The notes below the pieces were generated by a model. The model saw nothing but the letters and a program-made list of their open reading frames with translations. It had not been told where the DNA came from and searched no databases. A stretch of 64,000 nucleotides of DNA, from contig JAULJL010000002.1 in NCBI GenBank assembly GCA_030761205.1, forward strand, positions 17,277,010-17,341,009, written 5' to 3'. The number at the start of each line of letters is the position of its first letter. The stretch's first letter is position 1. Position numbers and translations under genes: made by a program. Shown here one piece after another: positions 32,827 through 44,762 of the stretch. Source of the DNA: Fremontodendron californicum. Taxonomy: Eukaryota; Streptophyta; Magnoliopsida; Malvales; Malvaceae.

Positions 32827-34702
32827 ATAGCAATCAAGACAGCAAATCAAGAATAGAAAATCAAAGAAAGTGCAAGAGTATAGTGCTTAAAGCAACCTCT
32901 AGAAGCTATATTGCATGCTTTTTCTCTTCTAACTTTCTTTTCTTTTCTAAAATTTTCTTTTTGCCTTTCAAAAATGGAGAGAAAATCAGCCAAACAAGAG
33001 TGTGAATAAAATGAAAATACCTCCTTCCCCTTTTAGTGGCCGAATGGCCTTCAAGATGGCTAGGATGTTGTCATTTTTTTCCAACCAATTTTGATCCAAA
33101 AGCTATTAATCCAAGATGTTTAAAATGTGAAATTATCACCCTTATATTAGGTAATCAGCTATCCACAATTACAGCTGTTCAAGAATCTTAAGCCATTGTG
33201 TTGACATTCTCCCTCTTCATGCATTGGTCCATGTGCTCAATTACAAAGGCTTGATAAAAAAAATAACTACCTTACTATCCACTCTTAGCCTTTGGATGCA
33301 AGAACTCAGCAAAATCATTCTCCAACATGGGCTTGGCCGGCTAACCCTCTAAATTCCAGCCCAATCTCCATTTTTTAAAAGGCAAGAAAAGTCCTTTTAC
33401 AAAGGCTTGATAAAAAAAATAACTACCTTACTATCCACTCTTAGCCTTTTGATGCAAGAACTCAGCAAAATCATTCTCCAACATGGGCTTGGCCGGCTAA
33501 CCCTCTAAATTCCAGCCCAATCTCCATTTTTTAAAAGGCAAGAAAAGTCCTTTTCGGTTTCTTGGGTAAAATGACCTTTTTGCCCCCTGAACGTAAATAA
33601 ATAGCAAACGGACTCCAAATTCAATTTTTATTTTTTCAATACTTCCAAAATAATAAAAAATTGAATTTTGAAGGCTTTCAAAATTTTTCGAGCCCATTTG
33701 CTATTTATTTGGATTTTTTCTTTCAAAATTGCCCTTTTATGCTCCCAAACTTTACCATTTTTTAAACAAGCTCCAAATCCAAATTTTTCTTCACCAATAT
33801 CTTCCAAATAATTTAAAAGTATGATCTAGAAGTTTTCATAATTTTTGGAACTCATTTGCTATTTTTTTGGGATTTATCTGCTTGAATTACTACATAGTGG
33901 GCTCGGGATTTGGCCATTTTGCAAACGAACTCCGAATCTGGATTTTCTTTCGCCAATCTCTTTCAAATGATTTAAGAATGAGATTTGAAAATTTTTAGAA
34001 TTTTTGGAGTTCATTTTTTATTTTTCCCAAATTTTCCAATTTTGCCCTTTTGCCTCCAAAACCCGATTTTGTTCAAAAAAAGTTCGATTTTTAGATTTTC
34101 TTCAAACTGAGCCTTGGGCTATCCTTGTTTAATCACTCCTCATCAATTAGGGGCTTTAGTCTTACCGAATCGGGCCATTTCTGTAATTCTTCCAAATTTC
34201 ACCGAAATCCACCAAAAACCCTAATTCTCGGTTTTCTTTCGAATTGACTTTTCTTTCAATTTTTCTTCCAAGTAGCTTCTCCATTACCCGTAGTCGGTGC
34301 TTATCTTTCATTTGGAACCTTCAATTTCGACCAATTTGATCGTTTAAGCACTTTTCCCCAAATTTCTCGAACTAGGGTTTCTTTTCTACTGAATTTTCGT
34401 AACCCAACTTTCGAACTCCATATCTTTCGATGTAGACCTCGGATTATCAGAATTCTTTAGCCATTTTTCAATTGAACTTCAAATCTTGATTTTGAAACTG
34501 GGTTGACTTTTTCAATAGTTGACTTTTCGAGGTTGACTTTTTGGGGTTGACTTGTTTAAGTTTGACTTTTTATGCTCGCCTTCTTAGACTAAGCCTCGGA
34601 GTACCACTTGCAGGATGAAAAAAATCTTTTTACATTCTGAAACATCAATTTAGGAAGCAAACCTACATGTTTTAGTGGTTCGGACAAAATTAGATGTCTA
34701 CA
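32827..34702 (-). repeat. truncated minus-strand Ogre/Tat LTR (C)
   Basis: Matches 17640-19502 of LTR A in the same orientation, ending in the same terminus (here AGATGTCTACA). Only about 1.9 kb of the LTR is here, because the LTR B end abuts it at 32826. Element B probably inserted into C, with the rest of C to the left outside the window. No coding sequence; the frame at 33497-33697 is not supported. Confidence 0.75.
33241..33552 (-). repeat. 156-bp tandem duplication inside LTR C
   Basis: Two almost identical units, 33241-33396 and 33397-33552, each starting TTACAAAGGCTTGATAAAA. LTR A has a single copy at the equivalent place (around 18030-18190). Confidence 0.9.
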
Positions 34703-36789
34703 GTACCCTTGCTTCAAAAATTAACCTGATTTTTTCCCATGGAGATAAACATGTTCTAGGCTTGCCCTAATTTTTTCAGAATTTTTTGAAATTTTCGAGA
34801 AGGGTAAAAAAATCGGGTTTCAAAACTGGTTGTTGGAGTCAGATTTGTTTTCAAGAACTAATAATTTTCTATTTTTGTTTGGATACAAAAAGGGGGCTGA
34901 TTTGGGACATTGGTTACTGTCTTAGGTTAATTTCCATGTCATTTCAATCATAAATTTTGATTTTATAAAAGTTGGGTCAAGAGTGGTCAACCCGGGTTTC
35001 AAAACTAGGGAAAATAGAGCCTTTAAAGGGGGTTCGGCCAAGACCTAATTTTCATCCTAAAAATTCCAAATTTTTTAATCCGAGCCCAAAATCTTTCAGT
35101 TTTTGAAAATCCAGTTTAAGTTTCTTCCAAAGGTAGTCGGATACCTTTTTAGGTATACTGATGTCCTTACTTCAAGGGAGAAATACATCTTCATGCGTTG
35201 CATATTTAAAAATGTTTTTACTTATTTTGGCATAAACGTATTTTTCGGTTTCCTAAACATTTGGCGAGAATTAGTTCTTAATCTTTATCGGGTTTACCGG
35301 GGATGTTAGGAAATTATTCAACGCACATGTTTATTGAATCGAAACATATGGTTTTCTTTTACCCGGTATCATGTAAGTGTCATATGAAAGAATTATTTTC
35401 CAAGCTTTGCCGGGTTTGCCGGGGAGTACGGTAATATTTTTGGACATATGCCATTTATGTGATTCCTCACATGAAAAATTAATTCCATGATCATGCATAT
35501 TCCATGATATTTACATTTTTCATTTTAATTATGACAATTCTATGCCCATGAATATTCCATTTGATGTCATTTTATATCAATGTTGCTAGTGTGATTATGA
35601 ATATTTTATGATGATGGCATTTTGTGATTTTTGCCATGTCAAGTATGCTATGTTATTTATTCTATGTCATGTCATTCATACATATGCTATGTCATTTAGA
35701 TTTTTCCATGTCAAGCATGCCATGTCATTTATACATACACTATGTCGTTTAGATTTTGCCATGTCAAGCATGTCATGTCATTCATACATATGCTATGTCA
35801 TTTAGATTTATCATTCATAAATATGCTATGTCATTTAGGTTTTGCCATGTCAAGCATGTCATGTCATTAATGCATATGCTATGTCATTTAGATTTTGCCA
35901 TATCAAGCATGCCATGTCATTCATACATATGCTATGTCATTTAGATTTTGCCATGTCAAGCATGTCATGTCATTCATGCATATGCTATGTCATTTAGATT
36001 TTTCCATGTCAAGCATGCCATGTCATTCATGCAAATGCTATGTCATTTAGATTTTGCCATTTCTAGCATGCCATGCCATGTCATTCATACATATGCTATG
36101 TCATTTAGATTTTTCCATGTCAAGCATGTCATTCATACATATGCTATGTCATTTAGGTTTTGCCATGTCATTCATACATATGCTATATTCACGCATATGC
36201 TATGTCATTTAGATTTTTCCATGTCAAGCATGTCATGCCATGTTATTCATGCATATGCTATGTCATTTAGATGTTGCCATGTCAAGCATGCCATGCCATG
36301 CCATGCCATGCCATGTCATTCATGCATATGCTATGTCATTTAGCTTTTGCCATGTCAAGCATGTTATGTCATTCATACATATGCTATGTCATTTAGATTT
36401 TGCCATGTCAAGCATGCCATGTCATTCATACACATGCTATGTACTTTGGATTTTACAATGTCAAGCATGTCATGTCATTCATTTCATATGCCATGTCATT
36501 CATACATATGCTATATCATTTAGATTTTGCCACGTCAAGCACATCATGTCATTCATTTCATATGTCGTGTCATTCATTCATATGCCATATCATTTAGAGC
36601 ATGCTAGGTCATTCATTTCACATGCCATGTCAGTCATTTATATATGCCACGTCATTCATTCATGTGCCATGTCATTTGGATTTTGCCATTTCAAGCATGC
36701 CATATCATTCATTCATTCATATGTCATGTCATCTTGATTACGTCATGTCAAGATAAATATGCATGTTGTTTCATTTTTGTCTTAGTAAT
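34703..36789 (+). repeat. left part of an older Ogre-type LTR (E)
   Basis: 34703-35480 resembles the second half of LTR B/D but is more diverged (GCCGGGTTTGCCGGGGAGTA near 35409). It is followed by a 53-bp minisatellite and then interrupted by solo LTR D. The sequence resumes at 42002. The 5' end of E is missing where LTR C abuts at 34702. Confidence 0.65.
35610..36740 (+). repeat. 53-bp minisatellite (about 20 units)
   Basis: Unit CCATGTCAAGCATGYCATGT then CATTCATACATATGCTATGT and CATTTAGATTTTG; consecutive starts at 35845, 35898, 35951 and 36004 give a 53-bp period. Later units vary and carry runs of CATGC. Open frames across it (for example 35948-36343, 36240-36737) only read the repeat and are not genes. 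Equivalent positions in LTRs A, B and D carry different, shorter-period arrays. Confidence 0.92.
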
Positions 36790-39700
36790 TGTAGACACCT
36801 AATTTTGTGCGGACCACTAAAACAGGTATGTTTTCTTCCTAAATTGATGTTTCCGAGTGTAAAAAGATTTTTTTTTCATCCTGCAGGTGGTACTCCGAGA
36901 CTTAGTTTAAGAGGACGGGCATAAAAAGTCAAACTTGAAAAAAGTCAACCACAGAAAAAGTCAACCTAGAAAGTCAACTACTAAAAAAGTCAACCCACTT
37001 TCAAAATCAAGATTTTAAGTTCAATTGAAAAATGGCGAAAGAATTTTGACAATCCGAGGTCTGCATTGAAAGATATGGAATTCGGAAGTTGGGATTTGGA
37101 GATTCAGTAGAAAGGAAACCCTAATACGAGAAATTTGGGGAAAAGTGCTTAAACGATCAAATTGGTCGAAATTGAAGGTTCCAAATGAAAGATAAGCACT
37201 GACTACGGGTAATGGAGAAGCCACTTGCAAGAAAAACCGAAAGAAAAGTCAATTTGGGAGAAAACCGAGAATTAGGGTTTTTAGTGGATTTCGGTGAAAT
37301 CGGGAAGAATCACATAAATGGCCCGACTTGGTAAGACCAAAGCCCTCAATGGATGAGGAATGATTAAAAAAGGATAGCCCAAGGCTCAGCTTGAAGAAAA
37401 TCTGAAAATCGGACTTGTTTTGAGCAAAACCGGGTTTTAGAGGCGAAAGGCAAAATTGGAAAATTTGGGAAAAATAGCAAATGGACTCCGAAAATTCTAA
37501 AAATTTGTCAATCTCATTCTTAAATCATTTAAAAGAGATTGGAAAAATAAAATCTTGATTCGGAGTTCGTTTGCAAAATGGCCAACTCCCGGGCTTTTTA
37601 TGCAGTAATTCAAAAAGAAAAATCCCGGAAAAATAGCAAATAAACTCCAAATCTTCTAAAATTTTGCTAATTTTTTTTTAAAATTATTTGGAAGAGATTG
37701 GCGAAATAAAATCTTGATTCAGAGTTCGTTTGCAAAATGGCCAAATCCCGGGCCTCCTATGCAATAATTCAAGCCGATAAATCCCGAAAAATACCAAATG
37801 GACTCCAAAAATTCTGAAATTTTGCAAATCTAATTTTTTTATTATTTGGAAGAGATTGGCGAAAGAAAATCTTGATTTTGAGTTCGTTTGCAAAATGGCC
37901 AAATCCCGAGCTCCTATGCAGTAATTCAAGCCGATAAATCCCGAAAAAATACCAAATCAGCTCCAAAATTTTTGAAAACTTCCAGATCACACTTTTTAAT
38001 TATTTTAAGAGATTGGTGAAGGAAAATCTTGATTTGGAGCTCGTTTAAAAAATGGTAAAATGTAGGGCATAAAAGGGCATTTTTGGAAGAAAAAATCCAA
38101 ATAAATAGCAAACGGACTCGGATAATTTTGAAAACTTCCAAAACTCAATGTTTTAATATTTTAAGGTATTAAAAAAATAAAAATTTAATTTGGAGTCCGT
38201 TTGATATTTATTTGCATCCGGGGGCAAAACGATCATTTCACCCAAGCAACCGTAAAGGGCTTCTTTGGGCCTTTCAAAAAATCAGACTTGGGCTGGAAAA
38301 GAGAAGTGCTGGCCTGCCCAGGCCCAAAGGAAGGAGGAAGCTTCTGATTTTTCAATCAAATGGCTAAAAATCAAGAGTTAGTTAGAGATTCTCTTTGATC
38401 AAGCCATGGTGATTAAGCCACATAGGCCAAGAGAAATGTCAACATTCTTCTTGAACAGCTGTAATTTGGAACAGCTGATATGCTAATCTAAAGGTGGTAA
38501 TTTCATGATTTTTTCACCTTGAATTATTAGCCATTTGATGGAAAATTGGTTACAAAAAAAATGACAACATCCTTGCTCTTTTTAAGTCCCATTCGGCCAG
38601 CACTAGTGAGGGAGTCAGAATTTGCAATTTTCATCTTCATTTTGCTGAGTTCTCTTAGTTTTTACTTGGTTTTTCTCTTCTTGGTTGAAAGCAAAAAAAC
38701 AAAAGTTTAGAAAAGAAAGGAAAGTTTGAAGAGATAAAGCTTGAAATATAGCTTCTTGAGGTTGCTCTTGAGCACTAACTCTTGCACTTTCTTGATTTTC
38801 CATTCTTGTTTTTGCTATTTTGATTATTATTTGGTGAGTTTCTATTTTAAATAAGTATTTTTTTTATTGTTCTTCTTAAGTTCTTCCTTCATCTCTTTCT
38901 TAAATATATTTTTTACAATTTTTTTTTTTTTACAATAAACTCACCATGGCTGAATGGCCTACATTATTTATTTAAGTTGCTGTTTTGGTTTATTTTACCA
39001 TATTGTTTATGTTATTTTCTTTGATCTTGGTGTTTTAAATGATATTTTACTTCATATACTTGACTTATATTTTAATTTGGTTGCTTTGTTTGTTGTCATT
39101 TATGATTTAAATATCATGTTCTTGCATTTTTAATTTTCTGTTTTCATGATGTTTAAATTTGAGCATGTTTTAGATTTAGTATATCAAGTGTTTGTGAAAA
39201 TGCTTGTGTGGTTTTTGCATGATTTGAGTTTTATATCTTAGTTGAGCATGTTTTAGATTTAGTATATTATATGTTTGTGAAAATGCTTGTGTGGTTTTTG
39301 CATGATTTGAGTGTTATATTTTAGTTGAGCATGTTAGTATACCAAGTGTTTGTGAAAATGCCATGCTTGTTGGAGCTTGAAGCCATTTGGCTACTCCATG
39401 TGTTTTGCATTGTGTGTTGCATTTTTGCCATGTTAGTTGGTAGGTTTTTGCATTTGCATGACATTTGATTTAGTTTTGCATGCTAGTATACCAAGTGTTT
39501 GTGAAAATGCCATGTTTGCTTGTTACATTATTCCATTCGGCCACTCTTGGAATTTTTGCATTTTATGTGCATTCTTGCCATGTTAGTTGATAGGTTAGCA
39601 TTTGCATGATATGTGTTTGAGTTTTTGGTTTAAGCATGATTTGTGTTTGTGAAAATGCCATGCATATTTTAGTTATTAAGTTTGGTTTATTTGCCATGCA

Positions 39701-42001
39701 TGTTCATGCATTTTAGGTCTAGGTTGCATTAAATGTCATGCAAGTTCATTTAGGTCTAGGTCACTTTATGAATGTCATGCATTTTTTCATGACATTTAGG
39801 TTTAAATCCATGCATTTCATGCATTATGTTTGTTGTATTGTTTCATGCATTTCATGTTCATGCCACTTGAATAATGACTTAGGCCAATTAATGGTTCAAA
39901 GTCATGCTCTCTTGAACACACTTGTGGAAGATTAAAGTTTGTCAAATTAATTATTCTACCTTTGTGATTTTTTTTACTTAGCCCATTTTTATCTAACTTT
40001 CAAAAAGTCCTAGCTACTGTTTGTAAGTCATTTTGTGAGTTTTAAATATTTTTACTTTGATTTTTAAATGATTTTATCAAAGGCAAAAAAAATGTGTTTT
40101 GGCAAAACAGTTTTTTCACCCAGTGTTCGTACATTTCCGATTGTTTTGGGAATTCATCTTTAATCAAAAAATTAAGCCTATATTTTTTCGTGTAGTTTTA
40201 CATGTCCTGAGTCTCCAGTAGTTTTTTCAGATTTTTTTGAATTTTTAAAAATAGGATTAAAAATCGTGGCTTAAAACTGGACAGTGGAGTCAGAATTGAA
40301 TTTAAAGAAAAATCATTTTTCTGTTTTGGTTAAGTTACTTAGAGGGAGCTGATTAGGAGGGTTAGCTACCGACTTAGGGTAGTTTCTAAGCCTTTTTAAA
40401 CTCTAAAAATGATTTTTTAACTCTCGGGTTAAGGGTAGTCAAGTCCGTGATTTCAAACTTAGGAAATTAGAGCCATTTTTAAAAAATTAGCCCATTTTTT
40501 ATTTTTAATTCAAGCTTTTCAAAATTGTTTTCAAACAATCACAAAGTATTTTGGTTTTAGAATATTTGATTTGACATATTTTTCTAAGGTAGCCGGATAT
40601 CTTTTTAGATATACGGATTTCCTTAATTAAAGGAAAAAATACATTTTCATGCATTGCATTTTCCATATTCATGCATTTTATATAATATGTGATTTTTGCT
40701 ATGATAATTTTTTATGATATTGTTATGATTTTGAGTTATGTTATATTGTTTATTATATGATTTGGAATATTTCATGATATCCTATGCTTTTTATTTAATT
40801 ATTTTTTTGTTATATTATTTAACATATGCTATGTTCATGCATTATTATTTTCATTTTTATTTCCATGCATATTATATGATAGCATCATTTTATATTCCAT
40901 GTCATTTAAATTATATGCCTTATCATTCATGTTTGCCATGTCATTTAAATTATTTCATTTCATATAGAATATGTTATGTTACTTAGGTTATTTTATTTCA
41001 TTTAGAATATATCATGTTACCTAGGTTATTTCATTTCATATAGAATATGTTATGTTATTTAGGTTATTTTATTTCATTTAGAATATATCATGTTACCTAG
41101 GTTGTTTCATTTCATATAGAATATATTATGTTACCTAGGTCATTTAATTTCATTTAGAATATATCATATAACTTAGGATATTTCATTTCATTTAGAATAT
41201 GCTTAGACATTTATATTATATCATGTCATTTAGGATGCATTATATTATTTAGATTTTGCCATGTCATTTTATTTATGTCATGCATAAACATATTCATATC
41301 TTTTAAAATGTTTTCAAAAGGATAATGATTTTTTAATAAAAAAATAAAGATATTCCCGAGTTAAAATAATTCATGAGTTCTCTACCGGGTTTGCTGGAGG
41401 GAATATCATCAATTATCATTAATAAAGGAATATTTTTCTTTCAAAAAACGAGAATAATTCGGAAAATTTTCCAAATTAATAAAAATTTCTATATTTTGCC
41501 ACGTTTGTTGGGAAATATAGGAAAATTTTGAATTTATAAATTCCGGATCATTTTTAATAAAAAATGGAATTATTTTTCTTTAAATTGGGAATTAACTCGA
41601 AATACTAAATTTAAAACCAACTTTTTACCGAGACTTGAGATAACACACGATTAATAAGGTACCGTTTTATACGGGCGTTGTGGGGGTGCTAATCCTTCCC
41701 CGCACGTAACCGAGTCCCGAACCCGTTTCTTTGATTTCTCTGGTTTAAACTCAGATTTGAAGTTGGTTTTAAAAATGTTTTAATTAATTTTTAAAATATT
41801 TTATAAAATCGGTTTTAATAGGTGGCCGATCACACCTAGCTAAAAAAGATTGGTGGCCACTCCATGTCTTTTTCAAGGTCATTTTCAAAACCTTCATTTT
41901 TCTAGACGAATTAAGTCGACTTTTCCTCTGTTTTTTTAAATGTCACGCTTAACGAATAATAAAATCTTGCGATGAGACTCGTTATTTTTTAGGTTGCGAC
42001 A
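36790..42001 (+). mobile_element. solo LTR D of the Ogre/Tat family (5.2 kb)
   Basis: TGTAGACACCTAATTTTG to GGTTGCGACA, 5212 bp, flanked by a perfect 5-bp TSD GTAAT (36785-36789 and 42002-42006) with no internal region. That is the product of recombination between two LTRs of a full element. It has the same block order as LTR A in reverse complement. It includes a repetitive CATTTAGAATATATCATG array at 40900-41230 and the conserved GGTACCGTTTTATACGGGCG segment near 41660. No gene; the ORFs at 37021-38141 and 40738-40986 are LTR noise. Confidence 0.93.
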
Positions 42002-42737
42002 GTAATATTTTGCATATACATGATCATTTTTTTAGGATTTCAAAATACATGAAAAAATAAATATTGTTTTAATAAAACAAGATTATTCCCGAGTTAAAAC
42101 AATTCATGAGTTTTCTGCTGGATCTGCCGGGGAGAATATCATCAATTATCATTAACGACTGAATATCTTTTTTTCAAAAAACGAGGGTGATTCGGAGAAT
42201 TTCAAAACCCAATAAAAATTCCATGTTTTACCGAGTTTGTCGGGAAGTAAGGGAAATTTTATGTTAATTAATTTCAGATCATTTTCAAATAAAATATTAT
42301 TGTTTTCTAAAGGGAATTATTTTTAAACACCAAATTTAAAACCGACTTTCATCGAGACTTGAGATAACACATGACTAATAAGGTACCATTTTATACGGGC
42401 GTTGTGGGGGTGCTAATCCTTCCCCGCACGTAACCGACTTCCAAACCCGCACTTGTTTTCTCTAGTTCAAAGTGCAGACTTCAAAATTGGTTTTAAAAAA
42501 AATGTTTTAATTAATTTTAAAATGTTTTATAAAAACTGGTTTTAATAGGTGGCTGATCACACTTAGCCAAAAAAGATCGGTGACGACTCCATTTTTTTTT
42601 TCGAGGTTGTTTTCAAACCCTCCAGTCTTTATTTAAGATGAATTAAATCGTCTTTTCCTCTATTTTTCTCAAATGTCACACCTTAACGAGTCGATGTCCC
42701 GCGATGGGGCGTTCCCTACTTTTAAAAGGTTGCGACA
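42002..42737 (+). repeat. right end of LTR E
   Basis: Continues E after the solo LTR: GTAAT, then a diverged copy of the last 0.7 kb of the LTR family (GGTACCATTTTATACGGGCG, then GTGGCTGATCACACTTAGCC), ending GGTTGCGACA at 42728-42737. No primer-binding site follows, so this is a solo or 3' LTR. Confidence 0.75.
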
Positions 42738-43218
42738 AACATCTTTTGCTGCTAACGTTTGAAGTCCAGACCACTGAACTTCTCGAGCCTCTCACCATGT
42801 GTTACATGTAGTGGCGACGGTGAAACTTTCTGCCATCTGTTATTTAAAATAAAAGGATCAACTTTATATATATATATATATATTACAAACACTATATATA
42901 TATATATATATATAATACAAACGTAACATGTATAATCACAAATATATATGCTGTCAATAGTTATAATATATATATATAATCTAAGTTTTCATACGGTTAC
43001 AAAGGGAAAAGATATTTCATAGAGCACAATCGGCTCTTGATGGTGGAAGGACAATTAGCAAGCTGGTGCCAATTGGGAAAAGATATCTCGGTGGGTTGGT
43101 TTGCTAATTGAACCATCACACCTTTTATTATACATGGATATTCTTAGTCATTTTATTCAAATATATACACAATAATTAAAGAAATTCTACTAATGTCCAT
43201 GCTCACCGCACAAAATTG

Positions 43219-43252
<34 letters not shown>

Positions 43253-43640
43253 TTTCAATATATATTCAATACAGATCATTTTGCACAATTAAGAAGTTAA
43301 AAAATTCACAAAAATCGTGAATTTTCAAAAGACACAATTTCATGCAAAAATTGTTCTTTTCAATACAGATCATGTAATATATATATATATATGAATTCAA
43401 TAAAAATATATATTATAAATACATATATATATTTTCACAATATATATTTATATATATATAACTAACAGTAAGTATATATATATTATTTATTAACCCATGA
43501 TCGAATCATCACAAAACTAAAAAAAAAATATTCTTTCAGCCATTCCCATCTTTTTGGTCGGCCACAAAGTTTCATGCATGACTAATTTTATTTATTTTTT
43601 CAAATAAAAGTTAATGTCTCATGCATGAATACTAATACAA

Positions 43641-43681
<41 letters not shown>

Positions 43682-44762
43682 CAGTAATGACACAAAAACA
43701 CGAATAGAGATAATTCGTCTTAAGATTGTTGTACATTTTATAAGTATTCACTACTGCATAAAACCATATATATATATATATAAAAGTATATACGAACAAA
43801 ATATATATAAGTATTATGATACGAATATTAAAAGGATACTCACAGTTTTAGTAGAATCAAAAAATAAAAATCGAGTTAAGGTAGAACCTCTGACCTTAAG
43901 ACAAATTTTGCCTGCCTCTAGGGTACTTGCAGAATGTATGCAAATAGTCTCCCAGGCCTCCTCGATTACGTTGCAGTCGAGAGCACACTCGAAGCAACAC
44001 AGCGAACCAAAAAAAATGTCGATCTCTCTCACAAGACAGTATGCAGAAAATCGAGAATGAAGAAAACGTTTCTGATTTTTTTTTTAAAAATAGGCACTGC
44101 CTCTGATTATTTATAGGAATGTAGGAGACTATTCGGACAAGACACGTTTGTTGGAAACAAACAGAAACGTTCAGACAGAAACGGTTCGGTCAGACACAAT
44201 CTTTGAAACAAAAAATCTGTCCGAACAGACATGTTTTAATCAGACAAATCTCTTGGTCAGTTGGTTGTATCGGTTCGGTTTGGACCGGAAAAAGCATGTT
44301 GGTTGGGCAGTAAAAAATTAATTACTGACCCAAACCCGACTTGACCCAATCCAGCCTGGCTTGATAGTGTGCGTGTGTGTGGTAGCCCATTTTGTATAGG
44401 TCCTTACCCTTTACAAAAACTTAGGTGCCCCTTGGGTGCCCAACCCAATATGGAACCTAAGCCTAAATAACTACAAGCTTAAACATTTTTTTGTTTAATG
44501 TGGGATTCCACACCAAACACAACTTCAACCAATTTCTTCCTCTTCAAGTGGATACCTTTGAGATTAATTTCTCATTCAAACATGATATCAATTGTTACAT
44601 AAATTATACACCATATATCTATTTACGACAACCTACATATTGATATACGTATTTCGTATTTATACACTCAAATTAACAATTGATATCCAACACTATTGAG
44701 AGGATGTTTTCTAAATTCTCCCAAAGACAATTCTGTGGGGATGAAAATAATAATATTCCAAA
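42738..44762. other. AT-rich intergenic DNA with many (TA)n tracts
   Basis: No gene. (TA)n microsatellites lie near 42868, 42894, 42966, 43220, 43378, 43644 and 43768. 43814-44116 is less AT-rich but its short frames show no domain. 44120-44250 repeats CAGACA/GTTCGGTCAGACA-type words. 44370-44580 has a GTGTGTGTGG run and WCACACCAAACAC-like text that may be LTR-derived, but I found no ends. The 3' UTR of the aldo-keto reductase probably reaches to about 44.6-44.7 kb. Confidence 0.5.

Noticed and set aside
35610..36740. CRISPR-like regular repeats and long open frames
   Set aside because: Units are contiguous without unique spacers and the genome is a plant; it is a minisatellite, and the frames only read the repeat.
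42868..43783. (TA)n tracts as possible matrix-attachment or origin-like region
   Set aside because: Simple microsatellites in AT-rich plant DNA; nothing specific supports a function.
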